A DNA stretch of 64,000 bases from Deinandra increscens subsp. villosa (lineage: Eukaryota; Streptophyta; Magnoliopsida; Asterales; Asteraceae): positions 1 to 64,000 of the forward strand of contig JBCNJP010000258.1 of NCBI GenBank assembly GCA_039602395.1, read 5' to 3'. The translations under genes were made by a program, and so were the position numbers. The notes beneath the pieces were generated by a model, which did not search any database, had not been told where the DNA came from, and saw nothing but the letters and a program-made list of their open reading frames with translations. Below are positions 53,933-64,000 of this stretch, in pieces (position 1 is the stretch's first letter; each line of letters opens with the position of its first letter).

Positions 53933-56528
53933 TGTGACATCCGAGAATTCCGAGGTTAACTTCCGTTAGACAATCTCCATTAGTTACGTTATAAGTGTTA
54001 ACTTAGTAACTAATGCTTAACTAGGCCGAATACGTCCACGACCTTTGGTTGATCACCGAACCCGTCCATATGTGTTATGTGTTTATATATTTATTGTTAT
54101 TATGTGCAACGTGTTTAATTAATTAATTTTATAAATTGGCCCTTTTGGTTGCAAGCGAAACTACCGAGCGAAACTGTAGATTCGCTCGGTAGCCAAACTT
54201 TCGATTTACACGAATTCAGAGACAGTTTCGCTTGGCCAGCGAAACTGCAAGCGAAACTAGCTCCTGACCTATATATTTTATAAAACCCTAATCTTCTCAT
54301 TTTACTTACACCATTTCTCAAAAACACACACACACACTCTCCTGAATTCTGGTCAGCCGAGACACACCACGAGCCGTCGTGATCTCAGTCTCGAGACATC
54401 ACCCATTCGGATCCTAGATCAAACCGTGAGTCTCCAAAAACCATTTTTATGCCTTTTCTATGTGTTTTCTTAAAAAGCATGCTTAGATCTTCATGAAATC
54501 GTGTATGCTTGTAGTATGATGCTTAGGAATGCTAGATTTATCATAAAGTCTGTAACTTTACATGTGAAATCAAGCCATAATGAAGATTCATGCTAGTTAG
54601 GTTAACTTTGTGCTAAAAATGAGCTTTGAGGTGTTTTTGGTGATTTGATGATGAAAACTTATGTTTAAGGTGTTAAAATTGCCTCTGTGATGTTGGTAAA
54701 TGTTTATGCATGATAGATATTGAATTACATGATGTATGGAAGCTGTTAGATTGATTTTTGGACTGATTTACGGGTTTTTAGCGACCAACGAAACTATGCA
54801 CTCTTTAGGCGAAACTGTAGTTTCGCAAAACCCTTTGAATATTCATCCATCGACACTATACAGCGAAACTATAGTGTCGCCTGTGAAACTAAGCAACGAA
54901 ACTACCGAGCGAAACAACCATAGACCTTGTCCCTGAACGAAAGTTCAAACCAGTTTCGAGCGAATCTATGCTAGCGAAACTGTGTCATCAGTTTTGAGCG
55001 AAACTAGCTAGCGACACTGTGTCATCGGGTATTACCCAGCGAAAGTGCTGCCCGTGCACACAGCGAAACTGTGTAGCGAAACTGTAGCAAAACTGTGTAG
55101 CGAAACTAAGTCAAGACCAAAACCCAAACTTGTGCAACTTATTTGAATGTTATGCCATGACTTACATGATTGTACAATAATGAAACATGCCTTGATTTCT
55201 AAGTTATGTGAACCCTCGTTTATGATCAACCATCGGTGTCGTGTGTCGGTATGTCGTGTCATAGTTCTAACGTGCTATGTTATGGGCCATAGTGACGTAA
55301 GTTAAATATTAGACACAAAACTAATACTTAAGACCTAAACGTGTTCTTAGGTCTTCGTTAAGCAAACAATACTTGGATTACTTAGCAAGTGTAGCAGTGC
55401 AACCAAAGGTGAGTGTCACTAACCCATTTACTATGAGCCCGTTTGGGACACACTGAATAACTTAATGAAAACAATGCTGACAACCTTACGAGTGCTATGC
55501 ACCTCTTGATGAACTTGAAACTTTATGAGTGCCACGCACCTCTTGATAAACTTGAAGTGTTTTATGGGAAACACTTGTGGAACTTAAACAAACTATTTCT
55601 GAAACGAAACTGAAAACATTTTGAGATTCATGAGAATCCGGTAAACCGTTTCAATATGGCTAGTGTAGGTTAAAGTCTAAACCACATGATATCACATGAT
55701 CTCTAAGGATTGCCTTTTAACTGAAAAAGTCCTCAACTTAATTGTGCCATTAATTGTAAAGCGAGGGGATGTTGGGTAGATCTATTGGAGTTTGACAAAC
55801 TCCGCCTCGTGACACTGGAGGTGCACGGAGGTACAATATCAGCCTATCTGACCGTGATCCCGAGAGGACACGGGGGAGGCAAAGCCGCGATGACGTATGT
55901 CCGCAAAACAATATAGATGATGGCGATGCCACTACAATACTTATTAGTCAGCTTTGGTACAAACTTCCTTAGTGCATGGAACAACGGATTAGCTACCCGC
56001 GATATCGGTTGAGCACTTTAATTTTACAAAACTAGTACATACCCGATAACGCATGTTACGGACATTACTTTTACCAAATCACGCTACTATGATTATGGAC
56101 TGGTGTATTATCACTGAGCATTGCTTTTCACAAATAAATATTACATAAGTATATGTTGACACAATTATGATTATAAGACCGGGCCACTGCGTGACAAGCC
56201 CACTGTGAACTCACCAACCGTTTGGTTGACACTTGCGTGGTTTAAACTTTTGCAGATCGCTGAGGAGTATCCGGAGCGGGTTGGCATGGCATATGAAGAC
56301 ATCTTACTTTTGTTTAAATCAAATTGGGAATTTTAAAACAATGACTTTGTAAAGCACGTGGTTAGTGCTAAGACAACATTTTCCGCTGCGTATTTTGAGA
56401 CTTTATTTATGACATATATTTGGACTAACTCTGATTCGTTTAGTATTTGTAACTAATGGTTGTGGTCCTGGTTTGCTCGCACCTCTTAACGGTATCAATT
56501 CCGCTAGTGGTTATTTGGGGGTGTGACA
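53933..56528 (+). mobile_element. 3' LTR of the gypsy element
   Basis: 2596 bp, homologous end to end with 46388-48965, with scattered substitutions and small indels. The only large difference is a 36-bp block (55335-55370) replacing the 21-bp block of the 5' LTR. Confidence 0.95.
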
Positions 56529-56533
56529 GCAAG
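56529..56533. repeat. Gypsy target-site duplication, right (GCAAG)
   Basis: Identical to 46383-46387. Confidence 0.88.
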
Positions 56534-56723
56534 AGTTATTCCGGCGAACTGATGGTTCTTTCACTAGTTCGTTAAAATTGTTGGTTTGTAGACTGTTGTC
56601 GGTTCCTTATTTAGTATTTTGGTTCCTTGAATTGTGAGTTAACTTCTTGGTTCGTCAGAAACTTGAGTTCGTTAAAGATTGTTTGGTTTCGGTTCCTTGG
56701 TACAGGATTTGATAAATTTTAAG
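56534..56723 (+). other. Leader of the copia element
   Basis: Contains repeated 'ggttcctt' and 'gttcgtta' words and leads to the gag ATG at 56724. The left flank of the gypsy element (46200-46382) should be the preceding leader. No copia 5' LTR was recognised there. Confidence 0.5.
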
Positions 56724-59700
56724 ATGAGTGATTTCCAAGCATTTTCAGCTATGCAAAGCTCAATGCAAGCATTGATGAACTATGATAACGAAAAGGAACA
56801 ATTTAGAAAGTTTTTAAATTGTTAAAATTGGAAGATTATCACAACTGAAAGAAACGTTTTGAATCATATATTTGTGCTCTCGATGTTGATCTTTGGATAC
56901 CAATTGAGGAAGAATATAAATATCGATTGGTAAATGGGGAATCAAAAATACGAAGTGATCTTGATTCCGAAAAAGGAAGGTTTATGCAAGAGAAAAGAAA
57001 GCCTACGGTAATCTTACAATGACATTACCAAGAGAGCTATTGCATCAGTTCAAAATTTGCACAAAAACCAAACTTTATGGGAAGCTTTACAAGATCGATG
57101 TGAAGGGAATGAACAATATCTAAAGATTTAAAAGAAAGTTTTGCAGAAAGAATTTGATAATTTTACACATTATCCGAATGAAAATGTTTCCAATTTGGTT
57201 TCAAGATTTTCTCATCAAATTAGTGAATTTGAAGTTATGAAGATTACAAAAGATGATGATGAGTTGAAGGAGAAATTTTTGGAAGCTTTACCAAACAAGT
57301 GGAAAAATTATGTGTTGCTATTGACTCATGACAAGGAGTATTCTGGATGGTCGTTTCATATATATTGACAGGCTTGCAAGTTCGTGAATCAGGAATGTCT
57401 GTGAAAAATTCATCGCCTGCTCAACTTCAAAATCCTGAGTTTTATTGTGGAGATAATTCATCCACACTTCATGACAAATTAAATCAACTTTTAGTCCAAA
57501 TCCTCCAACTGCTTTTCTTGCTGGACAGAATTCTATTGTTTTGAATATTCTAGTGAAGGTAAGTCTACTTCAAAGGGTTGCAATGTTCACATTTTTGTTC
57601 AATCTCATACAATGCCTTCTAAATCAGCTGAAGATTATGTTTCCTTAATATCTGCTTTAATCTCATCGTCTTATGGATTGATAATTAATTGGTAATATTG
57701 GAAATGTTGAGTTGTTCAAAGAGGATTTGTATCAGCTTGATGATGATCATCTAGATGAATTAGATATGAGTTAGCAATTGGCTATGTTAACTCAAAGAGC
57801 TAAGAGATTCTTCAAGAAAGCTGGCAAAAGAGAAATTAATCCAGATGGAAAGCTTGGTTTCGATAAATCAAAAGTTAAGTGCTTCAAATGTTCAAAGTTT
57901 GGAAATTTTACTCGTGAATGTTTAAGTTCTGAAAAATCAAAAGAGGACAAATCTGCTTCTAGCAGCAATAATTAAATATTGACAAATACAAGTAAAAAAG
58001 CCTTGGTTTCTCAAGTTCAAGAAGGTTATAACTGGGGAAAACATTTTAGTGATAAATGTGAATTTTACACAGGAGCTCCACAAAAAGTTAATTTTGGAGA
58101 TGAATTTGCTTTTCTTGTTGAGGTTGAACAAAATAATAGTTGCATGACTGATAGTGAATCTGACACAAGCACGCGGTTATGAATCGCTGTGTGAATTTTG
58201 TTCAAAGAAAGATAGAGTTATTCAGGAACTCCTGAAAGAGAAGAATCAATTGATTGAAAAATGTAAAAGTGTTGAAGATGAGTTGGATGTCTACAAGAAG
58301 AAGTACGAAGTTTCTGATGAGGTTGTGAAGGCAAATGAGGAGGTAGTCAAAGAAAAGAGTTTGTTGATGGAAGAGTTAGAAGAAATCAAGAAGAAGTTTG
58401 AAGACATAATTGTTAAGCATTTACCTGCTTTGGATTAGTGTAAGCGATTTAAAGAGGCATGAGTTGCAATTGCTGAATAGAAATTGAAAGTTTAAAATAA
58501 AACTTCAGAGTTAGTCACACAAATTTCAAAACTGACTGCTGAGAAGGATGATTTATCCAAGGATGTTGAAAAATTAGAGAAAGAGGCTAAGGAAGTAATT
58601 GAAGATTTTGATGCTTTGTTTACTAAATCAAAAGCAAAACTTGATATACTTCAAAAGTATTATGATGAAGTTACTGCTTTGGCAATTAAGCATCAAGTTG
58701 CACATTCCAAATTACTAGCTAAAGTTACAAGCTTAACAGATGCAAACAAGTTGTTGACAAGGAATGTTGATATTTACAAAGAAAAATGGGAGAAAGTTAC
58801 TCAAGAAGTGGATAGTGCTCATGATGATATGAGGAGAGAAAAATCATTGTCGAATAGAGTGTATGAGAAACTCATTACATAAAAAAAAGGACTTAAGTGA
58901 AGCGCAAAAGAAGATTTTAGACTTAAACATCGAAGTACTTGATCTACGAAGGAAATTGAACAATCTGAAGAATTCACATTCTTTCACAAGTTACTTGTGC
59001 AAAGATGAGAATTTCAGAGAAAGTTTTTGGAGGAGAAGAGCATAATCAAATTCCGTATCCGGTTATTTAAACTGACCCTCTTGCTGATTTCAAACCTTCT
59101 GATGCAAAACAAGATCATTCCGAATTTGCTGCTGAGAAGTCTGCAAAGAAGATAAATCAAAATTCAAAACAAGTCAACAAGAAAGTGGTGAAGGAGAAAA
59201 ATTTTGCTAGTACATCATCCAAATTTGTGTCTGGCAGTACTTTGTTAGATGGTGAAGAGATTTCTGTTAATAAAGTGGTTCAAAAATATGAGAAGAAGTT
59301 GAAAGAAGAAAAGGTTGCTGCAGATTTGGTTGAAGCTAACAATTCGAAGGGTACTAAAGCTACCAGGTTACAAAAGAACATGTATAGGTTGTGAGAATCA
59401 GAAGGTTAAGGAAAAAGAAATGAAGAATATTTCAAAAACGGTTCAGAAAAAGAAGAAAGTTAATGATAAAGAATCTGCAGATGGTGTTTCAGAAAAAGTG
59501 AAGGATACAAATATTAATCAGTTGTATCAGCTTGCATAGAATTTTGTTGCTGAATATGTTCAATCATTTACTTCAAAGACTAGTGAAGGATTTAGGAGTA
59601 CAAAGCAAATGAAGAAAAATGTATCAAACTCATCTAGAGTTGGTTACAAATTGTCTGGATTTTCTTCTTCTGGCTCAAACTCTACTCCTCGCAGTCCGAC

Positions 59701-59955
59701 ATCACAATGGGTGCACAATAATTGATTTCAAATGTCTGATGATTTTTATGATTACTTTGATTCTGATTATATGTGCGATGCATTTCAGGGCAAAAACTAA
59801 ACCGAACAAAACCAATCGATTGTGCTATAAATGTCGCCGAAAAGGCCACATGGCACAAGATTGTCCTGAAATGGGTTGCTGATAAATTTGCCACATTCAT
59901 TGATTCATTTGGCAGAGATTTTATTATGTTAACACCTACACACTTTAAATCTTAA
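56724..59955 (+). pseudogene. SIRE-like Ty1/copia gag with coiled coil and two zinc knuckles, broken
   Basis: It starts MSDFQAFSAMQSSMQALMN. Blocks in order: ICALDVDLWIPIEEEYKY-like text across frames at 56868-56930, a UBN2-type capsid region (KEFDNFTHYPNENVSNLVSR, KEKFLEALPNKWKNYV, 57150-57320), a first zinc knuckle CFKCSKFGNFTREC (57882-57923) whose His is replaced by Asn, long Lys/Glu-rich coiled-coil frames (58154-58438, 58616-58882, 59185-59394), and a second knuckle CYKCRRKGHMAQDC (59821-59862). At least eight stops or shifts interrupt it. Knuckle, coiled coil, knuckle is an arrangement I associate with SIRE-type elements of Asteraceae. Confidence 0.82.
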
Positions 59956-61116
59956 AGAAAACATTTTGTTAAATATGATTCAACAGTGAATGGTTAATCG
60001 ACTGATGATGATTCAGTAAAATTTGAAAAACTAAAAATGCAGTGGAGACCGAAATTAGTTTGCAAAACTGTAAAAGATTTTTCTGAGGACACTGGCTGAC
60101 CAGATTCTATGTTCTTCGGGTAATTGTGAAGTTCAAGCTTCAAAAAGTTGCTGATAGTGGAGTTTCCTACTTAATTTAAACTACAAATATTTTAAATATC
60201 AAACTGAATTTTTTTCAAAAGCTCAAAACTGAAGGGCATCGGTGTTGATTGGTCAATTTTCTTTCTTTACATTTCGTATGTAGTTTAGGAGGAGAAAATT
60301 GCAAAAAGCCAAAAATAGTGTTTTTCTTTTTAAAAAATGAAAAATCCAAAAATAGAGTTTTCATTTTAAGGGGAGAATATGTGTAAATAGGTAAAGAGAT
60401 CTGAAAAAATTGGGTAATTATGGTACATTGGCTTACAAGTCTGGCTCATGGATAAATTAGATGAAAAATCCATAAGACCATTACTTGATGTGCTTGGTAG
60501 GCTTGGCAAATCAAAAAGTATACTAATGTGATATACATTAAATGCTATGCTTGAACTAGTGGACAATAACTTGATGCATATTTCAAGATATATAAAAGAA
60601 AAATGAGATGTCACTGTGTAAACATGTGATCATTTTGCAATGATTTAAACTAATTTGATTTTCTTTATTTTCTTAAATGATTGGACTATCTCTGCGTATA
60701 CGAGAGTATCGACCTGATAGTTGTTCATTTGAGGTTCTGCTATTTTTCTTAGTGTTACGTATAATTCATCGGACTTTCTCTGCTGTCCACAAAACCGACC
60801 TGATTTTTATTGAATTATACAATTTCAACTTGTTTTTATTTTCTAATTTTGTTAAATCTGAGGCATTATCTGCGTACCAAAAGATCTACCTTAAGGTAGA
60901 CGATTTTAACATTCTTATTTCTTTTTGCATGGAACACAAATGACGATATCACAAATACAAAATACTTTGTAAAATTGACAAGTATAATCACGTGAAAATT
61001 ATGTGAAACATTTCTGAGTATGTCTGATAGTGTGGGGTACACTGGTCAAAGAAAATTAATCAATACCTTAACATATCCAGATGTTATGAGTATGATTTTT
61101 CATGAGTGTAAAGTTG
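59956..61116. other. Copia interior without pol
   Basis: No protease, integrase, reverse transcriptase or RNase H motif is visible where pol should follow gag. A-rich stretches with 'ccaaaaatag' (60308, 60350, 61691) recur, as in the 3' non-coding part of such elements. Small frames (60677-60943) resemble nothing. Confidence 0.5.
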
Positions 61117-61121
61117 ACAAA
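61117..61121. repeat. Solo-LTR target-site duplication, left (ACAAA)
   Basis: Repeated exactly at 61577-61581. Confidence 0.85.
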
Positions 61122-61576
61122 TGTTGAGGCAAGATTATGAGGCTTGTAATATTAAATAGTTTGGGCTAGGCTTAGAGGGTTTATTTAGTTTAGTAGACTA
61201 GTTTATTTGGGTTTACTATTAGGCTTGGTGTTTAAGATTGGGTTTACCATTAGGGTTTAAGGGCCCAATTGTAAACTCATGGGGTGGCTATATAAACCCC
61301 ATGAGTTCACCATTGTAGGTGGCGGATTCAAGTGGCTTGTTTACGATTTTGGGAAAGCAGCCTCAAGGAGATTACGATCGTAAACTAGAGAGAGATCAGT
61401 TTACGATTACGAGTTGTACCCGACAAGTTCATCTTGTGTGCAAGTTCAAGTTTTTATTGTTTTAATCATCGTATTCTTGTGTTCTCTTCATCTCTATTCT
61501 TGAATCACTAATCTAAACGGTTTCCGCACGTCTAGATTAGATAATATCGTGAACGGTTGTTGATTCTGGACCAACA
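61122..61576 (+). mobile_element. Solo LTR, 455 bp
   Basis: Starts TGTTGAGGCA, ends GGACCAACA, with 5-bp duplications on both sides and no internal region, so it was left by LTR-LTR recombination. It holds a TATA box (61289-61295) in the loop of a 12-bp perfect hairpin (61274-61285 with 61296-61307), then 'ccattgtaggtggcgg'. The lineage is uncertain, copia-like by size. Confidence 0.88.
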
Positions 61577-61581
61577 ACAAA
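61577..61581. repeat. Solo-LTR target-site duplication, right (ACAAA)
   Basis: Identical to 61117-61121. Confidence 0.85.
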
Positions 61582-62198
61582 TTATACCAGCAAGTGACAT
61601 GGATTATGTGCTGAATTAATTGAAATTGAACTGTAGTTCAGTACGTTATGACCAATATGATCCCAAGTCTTATTTTTCTGGCAAAATACCAAAAATAGAA
61701 TGTGATTCTGTTGTGAAATTTCATTTTCTTTTCAGAAAAATCCAAAGAGATTTTAGGTGTGTTTTAGCATAATCTTAGAAAAAATCAAAAAGATTTTCAG
61801 TGAGTTTTGATATAAAGTTTTTAAAAGCCAAAAGAATTTGTTTCTTATTTGTTTTCAATCGATTGATATGTGATAGGAAATGATTTCAAAATTCAAATAT
61901 CTTGGTTCTCCAAAGGAGAGTAATGCCAAAGATTAACTTAATTTTGGTAAATCAAAAAAGAAAACCACGCTTTTGTCTTCTAAAGTTGCAAGTTATGTGT
62001 GTCAAGACTCATGCATGGTGAAATGGTGAGCTATTAAAGTATCTTTTATAGAGTGGTTCTTGAAGATCAAATGATGATCAAGTCCTGATCCAGACATACA
62101 AGCTCTACAACTAACGAGAAATTTTAAGTTAAAGATCTGAGGTAGCAATGTTGAGATTAGAGATTAGAAATTTTGTTAGTATAGATACATCACACGTT

Positions 62199-62680
62199 AA
62201 GGGGGAGTCTGCTAGAATATAAATCCGTGTCTTGTGTGTTGTATCTACATAGAGCTAGAAGTGTGTCAGTCTGTCAACTAATCAACCCACGAACTGAGGG
62301 TTCGTGACACAGGTTGGTTCGTTAGACAGTGTATACTATAAATAGTTCAAGTGTGCATGTTGCACATAACGAACTGAGAGGAAGTCATCTTAACTATGTG
62401 TTTTCTATGGTATTTTGTCCAGAGTCTCTATAATCCATCTTCTTAGTGAAATCAATAAACAAAGGTTTATTTAGCTTTTGTCTCATTCATTTGATCAATA
62501 CAATCAGTAGTAAGCTCCAAACTGGTTTTACAAGTTTACTTGTATCTCTGTTTGTAATAATGTTTCTAACGATTAAGCAAGTAATACAATATAGTGCTGA
62601 GTATTATTCATATCCGTGTGTTTATTTTCTTATCTACTTTTCACAACAATCATATTTCGTAAGTGTATAAGAGTGAAGAT
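62199..62680 (+). mobile_element. Polypurine tract and 3' LTR of the SIRE-like copia element
   Basis: AAGGGGGAGTC (62199-62209) is a typical polypurine tract. The LTR then begins TGCTAGAATATAAATCC (62210), contains a likely TATA (62334-62341, ACTATAAA), and continues to an unclear end between about 62630 and 62690. No 5' LTR is visible, so end and target duplication cannot be fixed. Confidence 0.65.
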
Positions 62681-62734
62681 TAACTTATTCATGCGGGTTA
62701 AGTCTTGTGTTAGTGAGTCTTGTTTAAGATTGTT

Positions 62735-62865
62735 TAACTCGTTAACCCATCGATCCTACATACCAAAACCAAATTTATGTACTTCTTGTCAGCTATCTAA
62801 AGGCCATCACTTGCCTTTTGAATTAAATATGAGATGTGCTTCACATCCTTTAGATTTGCTATACC
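62735..62865 (+). pseudogene. Ty1/copia GAG-pre-integrase fragment
   Basis: Reads SLTHRSYIPKPNLCTSCQLS, then KGHHLPFELN and HPLDLLY, the zinc-binding CxxCQLSKGH block before the integrase core. It is cut at 62866 by the CACTA-like end. Confidence 0.78.
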
Positions 62866-64000
62866 CACTATGTCAAAATTTGCCTTTGGCCACGGAAAAA
62901 AACCATGACCAAAGGTCTTTAGCCACGTTTTTTTCCTCATTTCAATCGAAACCATAGGTCCCATCATCGTATGTATTTTACGGCCATGTTAGAATATCAG
63001 TGGCTGAAGCCACCTAGAAGCGTGGCTAAAGGGTACCAATATTAATTGTTGTAATCAAACAATTCTTCCAAAAAGTGTGGCCAAAGGGTCCCAACGGCTA
63101 CATGTGTTTGTTTAACGTGGCCTTTGGTATTATATAGTCACATATATTTGTGTTTTAGCCACATATATTAGAAAAAAACATGGCAAAAGGGTTGTTGAAA
63201 TCAGATATGTTCTCCCAATAGCGTGGCCAAAGGGTGGCAACGACCACGTGAAAATATCAGGCCTTTGGTATTATATGGTCACATCTATATGTGTTTTAGC
63301 CACATATATTGTAACAATACGTGGCCAAAAGGTTGTTGAAATCAGATATGTTCTCCCAGTACGCGTGGCCAAAGGGTGGCAATGGGCACGTGAAAGTATC
63401 AAAAGTGTGACCTTTGGTATTATATGGTCACATATATTTGTGTTTTAGCCACATATATTAGAAACAAAAAACTGGCCAAAGGGTTATTATAGTCACTCAT
63501 CTTGTCGCAATTAGTGTGGCTAAAGGGTTGGAACGACAACATGCATTGTACATAAGTGTGGTTGTTGGTATTATATAGTCACATACATATATATGTTTTA
63601 GCCACATCATTTGAAAAAAATATAAAGGTCGCTATAAACTAACCTTTGGTGACACATAATGATTGTGATTTTATGTGACCATTCTTTTCTAATAAGCATG
63701 GCCGTTGGTACCCTTTAGCCATACTCATTTGGACAATATGCAATTTAAACATTATTTTAATTAAAAAGCTTTTAATAAATTAAAAAAATATACTACATAT
63801 TAACATCGTAAACCTAAAAGTCAGATGATTTATTTAACAATAATAAAATAAAAATTAATGAGTACATAGATTTATAATACAAAACAAAATTACACTATAC
63901 ACAAGCACTATTCTCAATTTAATTTTCAATCCGCGAAGAAAACTACCACGTGGTCTACATCTTCAACCTTATTGATTTGAGCTGAATTATGACCATGATT
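62866..64000. mobile_element. Left end of a second CACTA-like element (runs past the window)
   Basis: Starts CACTATGTCAAAATTTGCC at a sharp break in a copia frame. It is dense in CCTTTGGCCACG words and their complement, CGTGGCCAAAGG, from 62880 to about 63720, as subterminal transposase-binding repeats should be. No coding sequence is reached. The other end and the 3-bp duplication are outside. Confidence 0.7.
63115..63650. repeat. Tandem repeats of about 140-150 bp in the CACTA-like end
   Basis: 'tttggtattatatagtcacata' recurs near 63123, 63264, 63413 and 63563, each followed by 'tgttttagccacat' and then a GTGGC(C/T)AAAGGG word. There are roughly four diverged units with TTTGGCCAC words facing both ways. 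Confidence 0.88.

Larger units (their letters stand above)
46388..56528 (+). mobile_element. Complete-length Ty3/gypsy (Tekay/Del-like) retrotransposon, coding-defective
   Basis: 10.1 kb: 5' LTR, primer-binding site, leader, gag-pol, polypurine tract, 3' LTR, and a 5-bp target duplication. Domain order protease, reverse transcriptase, RNase H, integrase, and a chromodomain-type tail (TWEREDQMKKKYPHLF) place it in the Tekay/Del chromoviruses. The reading frame is broken at several places and two protein segments are missing. The LTRs remain highly similar. Confidence 0.95.

Overview
Plant nuclear DNA, almost entirely repetitive. The evidence is plant-type LTR retrotransposons primed by initiator Met-tRNA, plant Helitron, MULE, CACTA and LINE elements, very many (TA)n tracts, and fragments of plant genes (allantoinase, FatB acyl-ACP thioesterase, reticulon-like RTNLB, NOP58). 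A SIRE-type gag with a coiled coil between two zinc knuckles suggests an Asteraceae-like eudicot; that is an inference. I see no intact host gene, no rRNA or tRNA gene and no CRISPR array. Every open frame of useful length is transposon-derived, captured, or a shadow.

Layout. 1-6470 is a graveyard of nested LTR elements: a Tekay/Del-type LTR end (1-935) abuts a frameshifted integrase/chromodomain fragment, followed by two more LTRs and two Ty1/copia integrase fragments that meet head-to-head. 6644-7357 is a 5'-truncated LINE with 15-bp target duplications. 7600-32500 is a (TA)n landscape: short elements with related ends sit between (TA)n tracts and interleave with two Helitrons (8963-15425, carrying allantoinase exons; about 19935-25545, carrying a FatB exon), a Helitron remnant holding a long-TIR MULE (16871-18193, 9-bp TSD), and a non-autonomous CACTA (28798-31608, TSD ATG, carrying a reticulon fragment).

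32500-46380 is AT-rich, with a minus-strand NOP58 pseudogene (introns kept, stops present), unrecognised exon-like pieces, and an odd retroelement at 39489-43407 whose two LTRs are inverted relative to each other yet are flanked by the same 5-bp duplication.

46388-56528 is the one complete-length element: a Tekay/Del-like Ty3/gypsy retrotransposon of about 10.1 kb with 2.6-kb LTRs and TSD GCAAG. Its gag-pol is broken by stops and a frameshift, has no zinc knuckle, and lacks part of the integrase C-terminus. It lies beside or inside a SIRE-like copia element that keeps gag remnants (56724-59955) and a 3' LTR but no visible pol, and which itself holds a solo LTR (61122-61576, TSD ACAAA). The window ends in subterminal repeats of a second CACTA-like element starting at 62866.

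How the parts relate: the window records repeated capture of host exons by three DNA-transposon classes, together with clustered insertion into (TA)n tracts. The least explained items are the family of (TA)n-bounded elements, the inverted-LTR retroelement, and the direct duplications flanking whole transposon units. All homologies were recognised by eye, without database searches.
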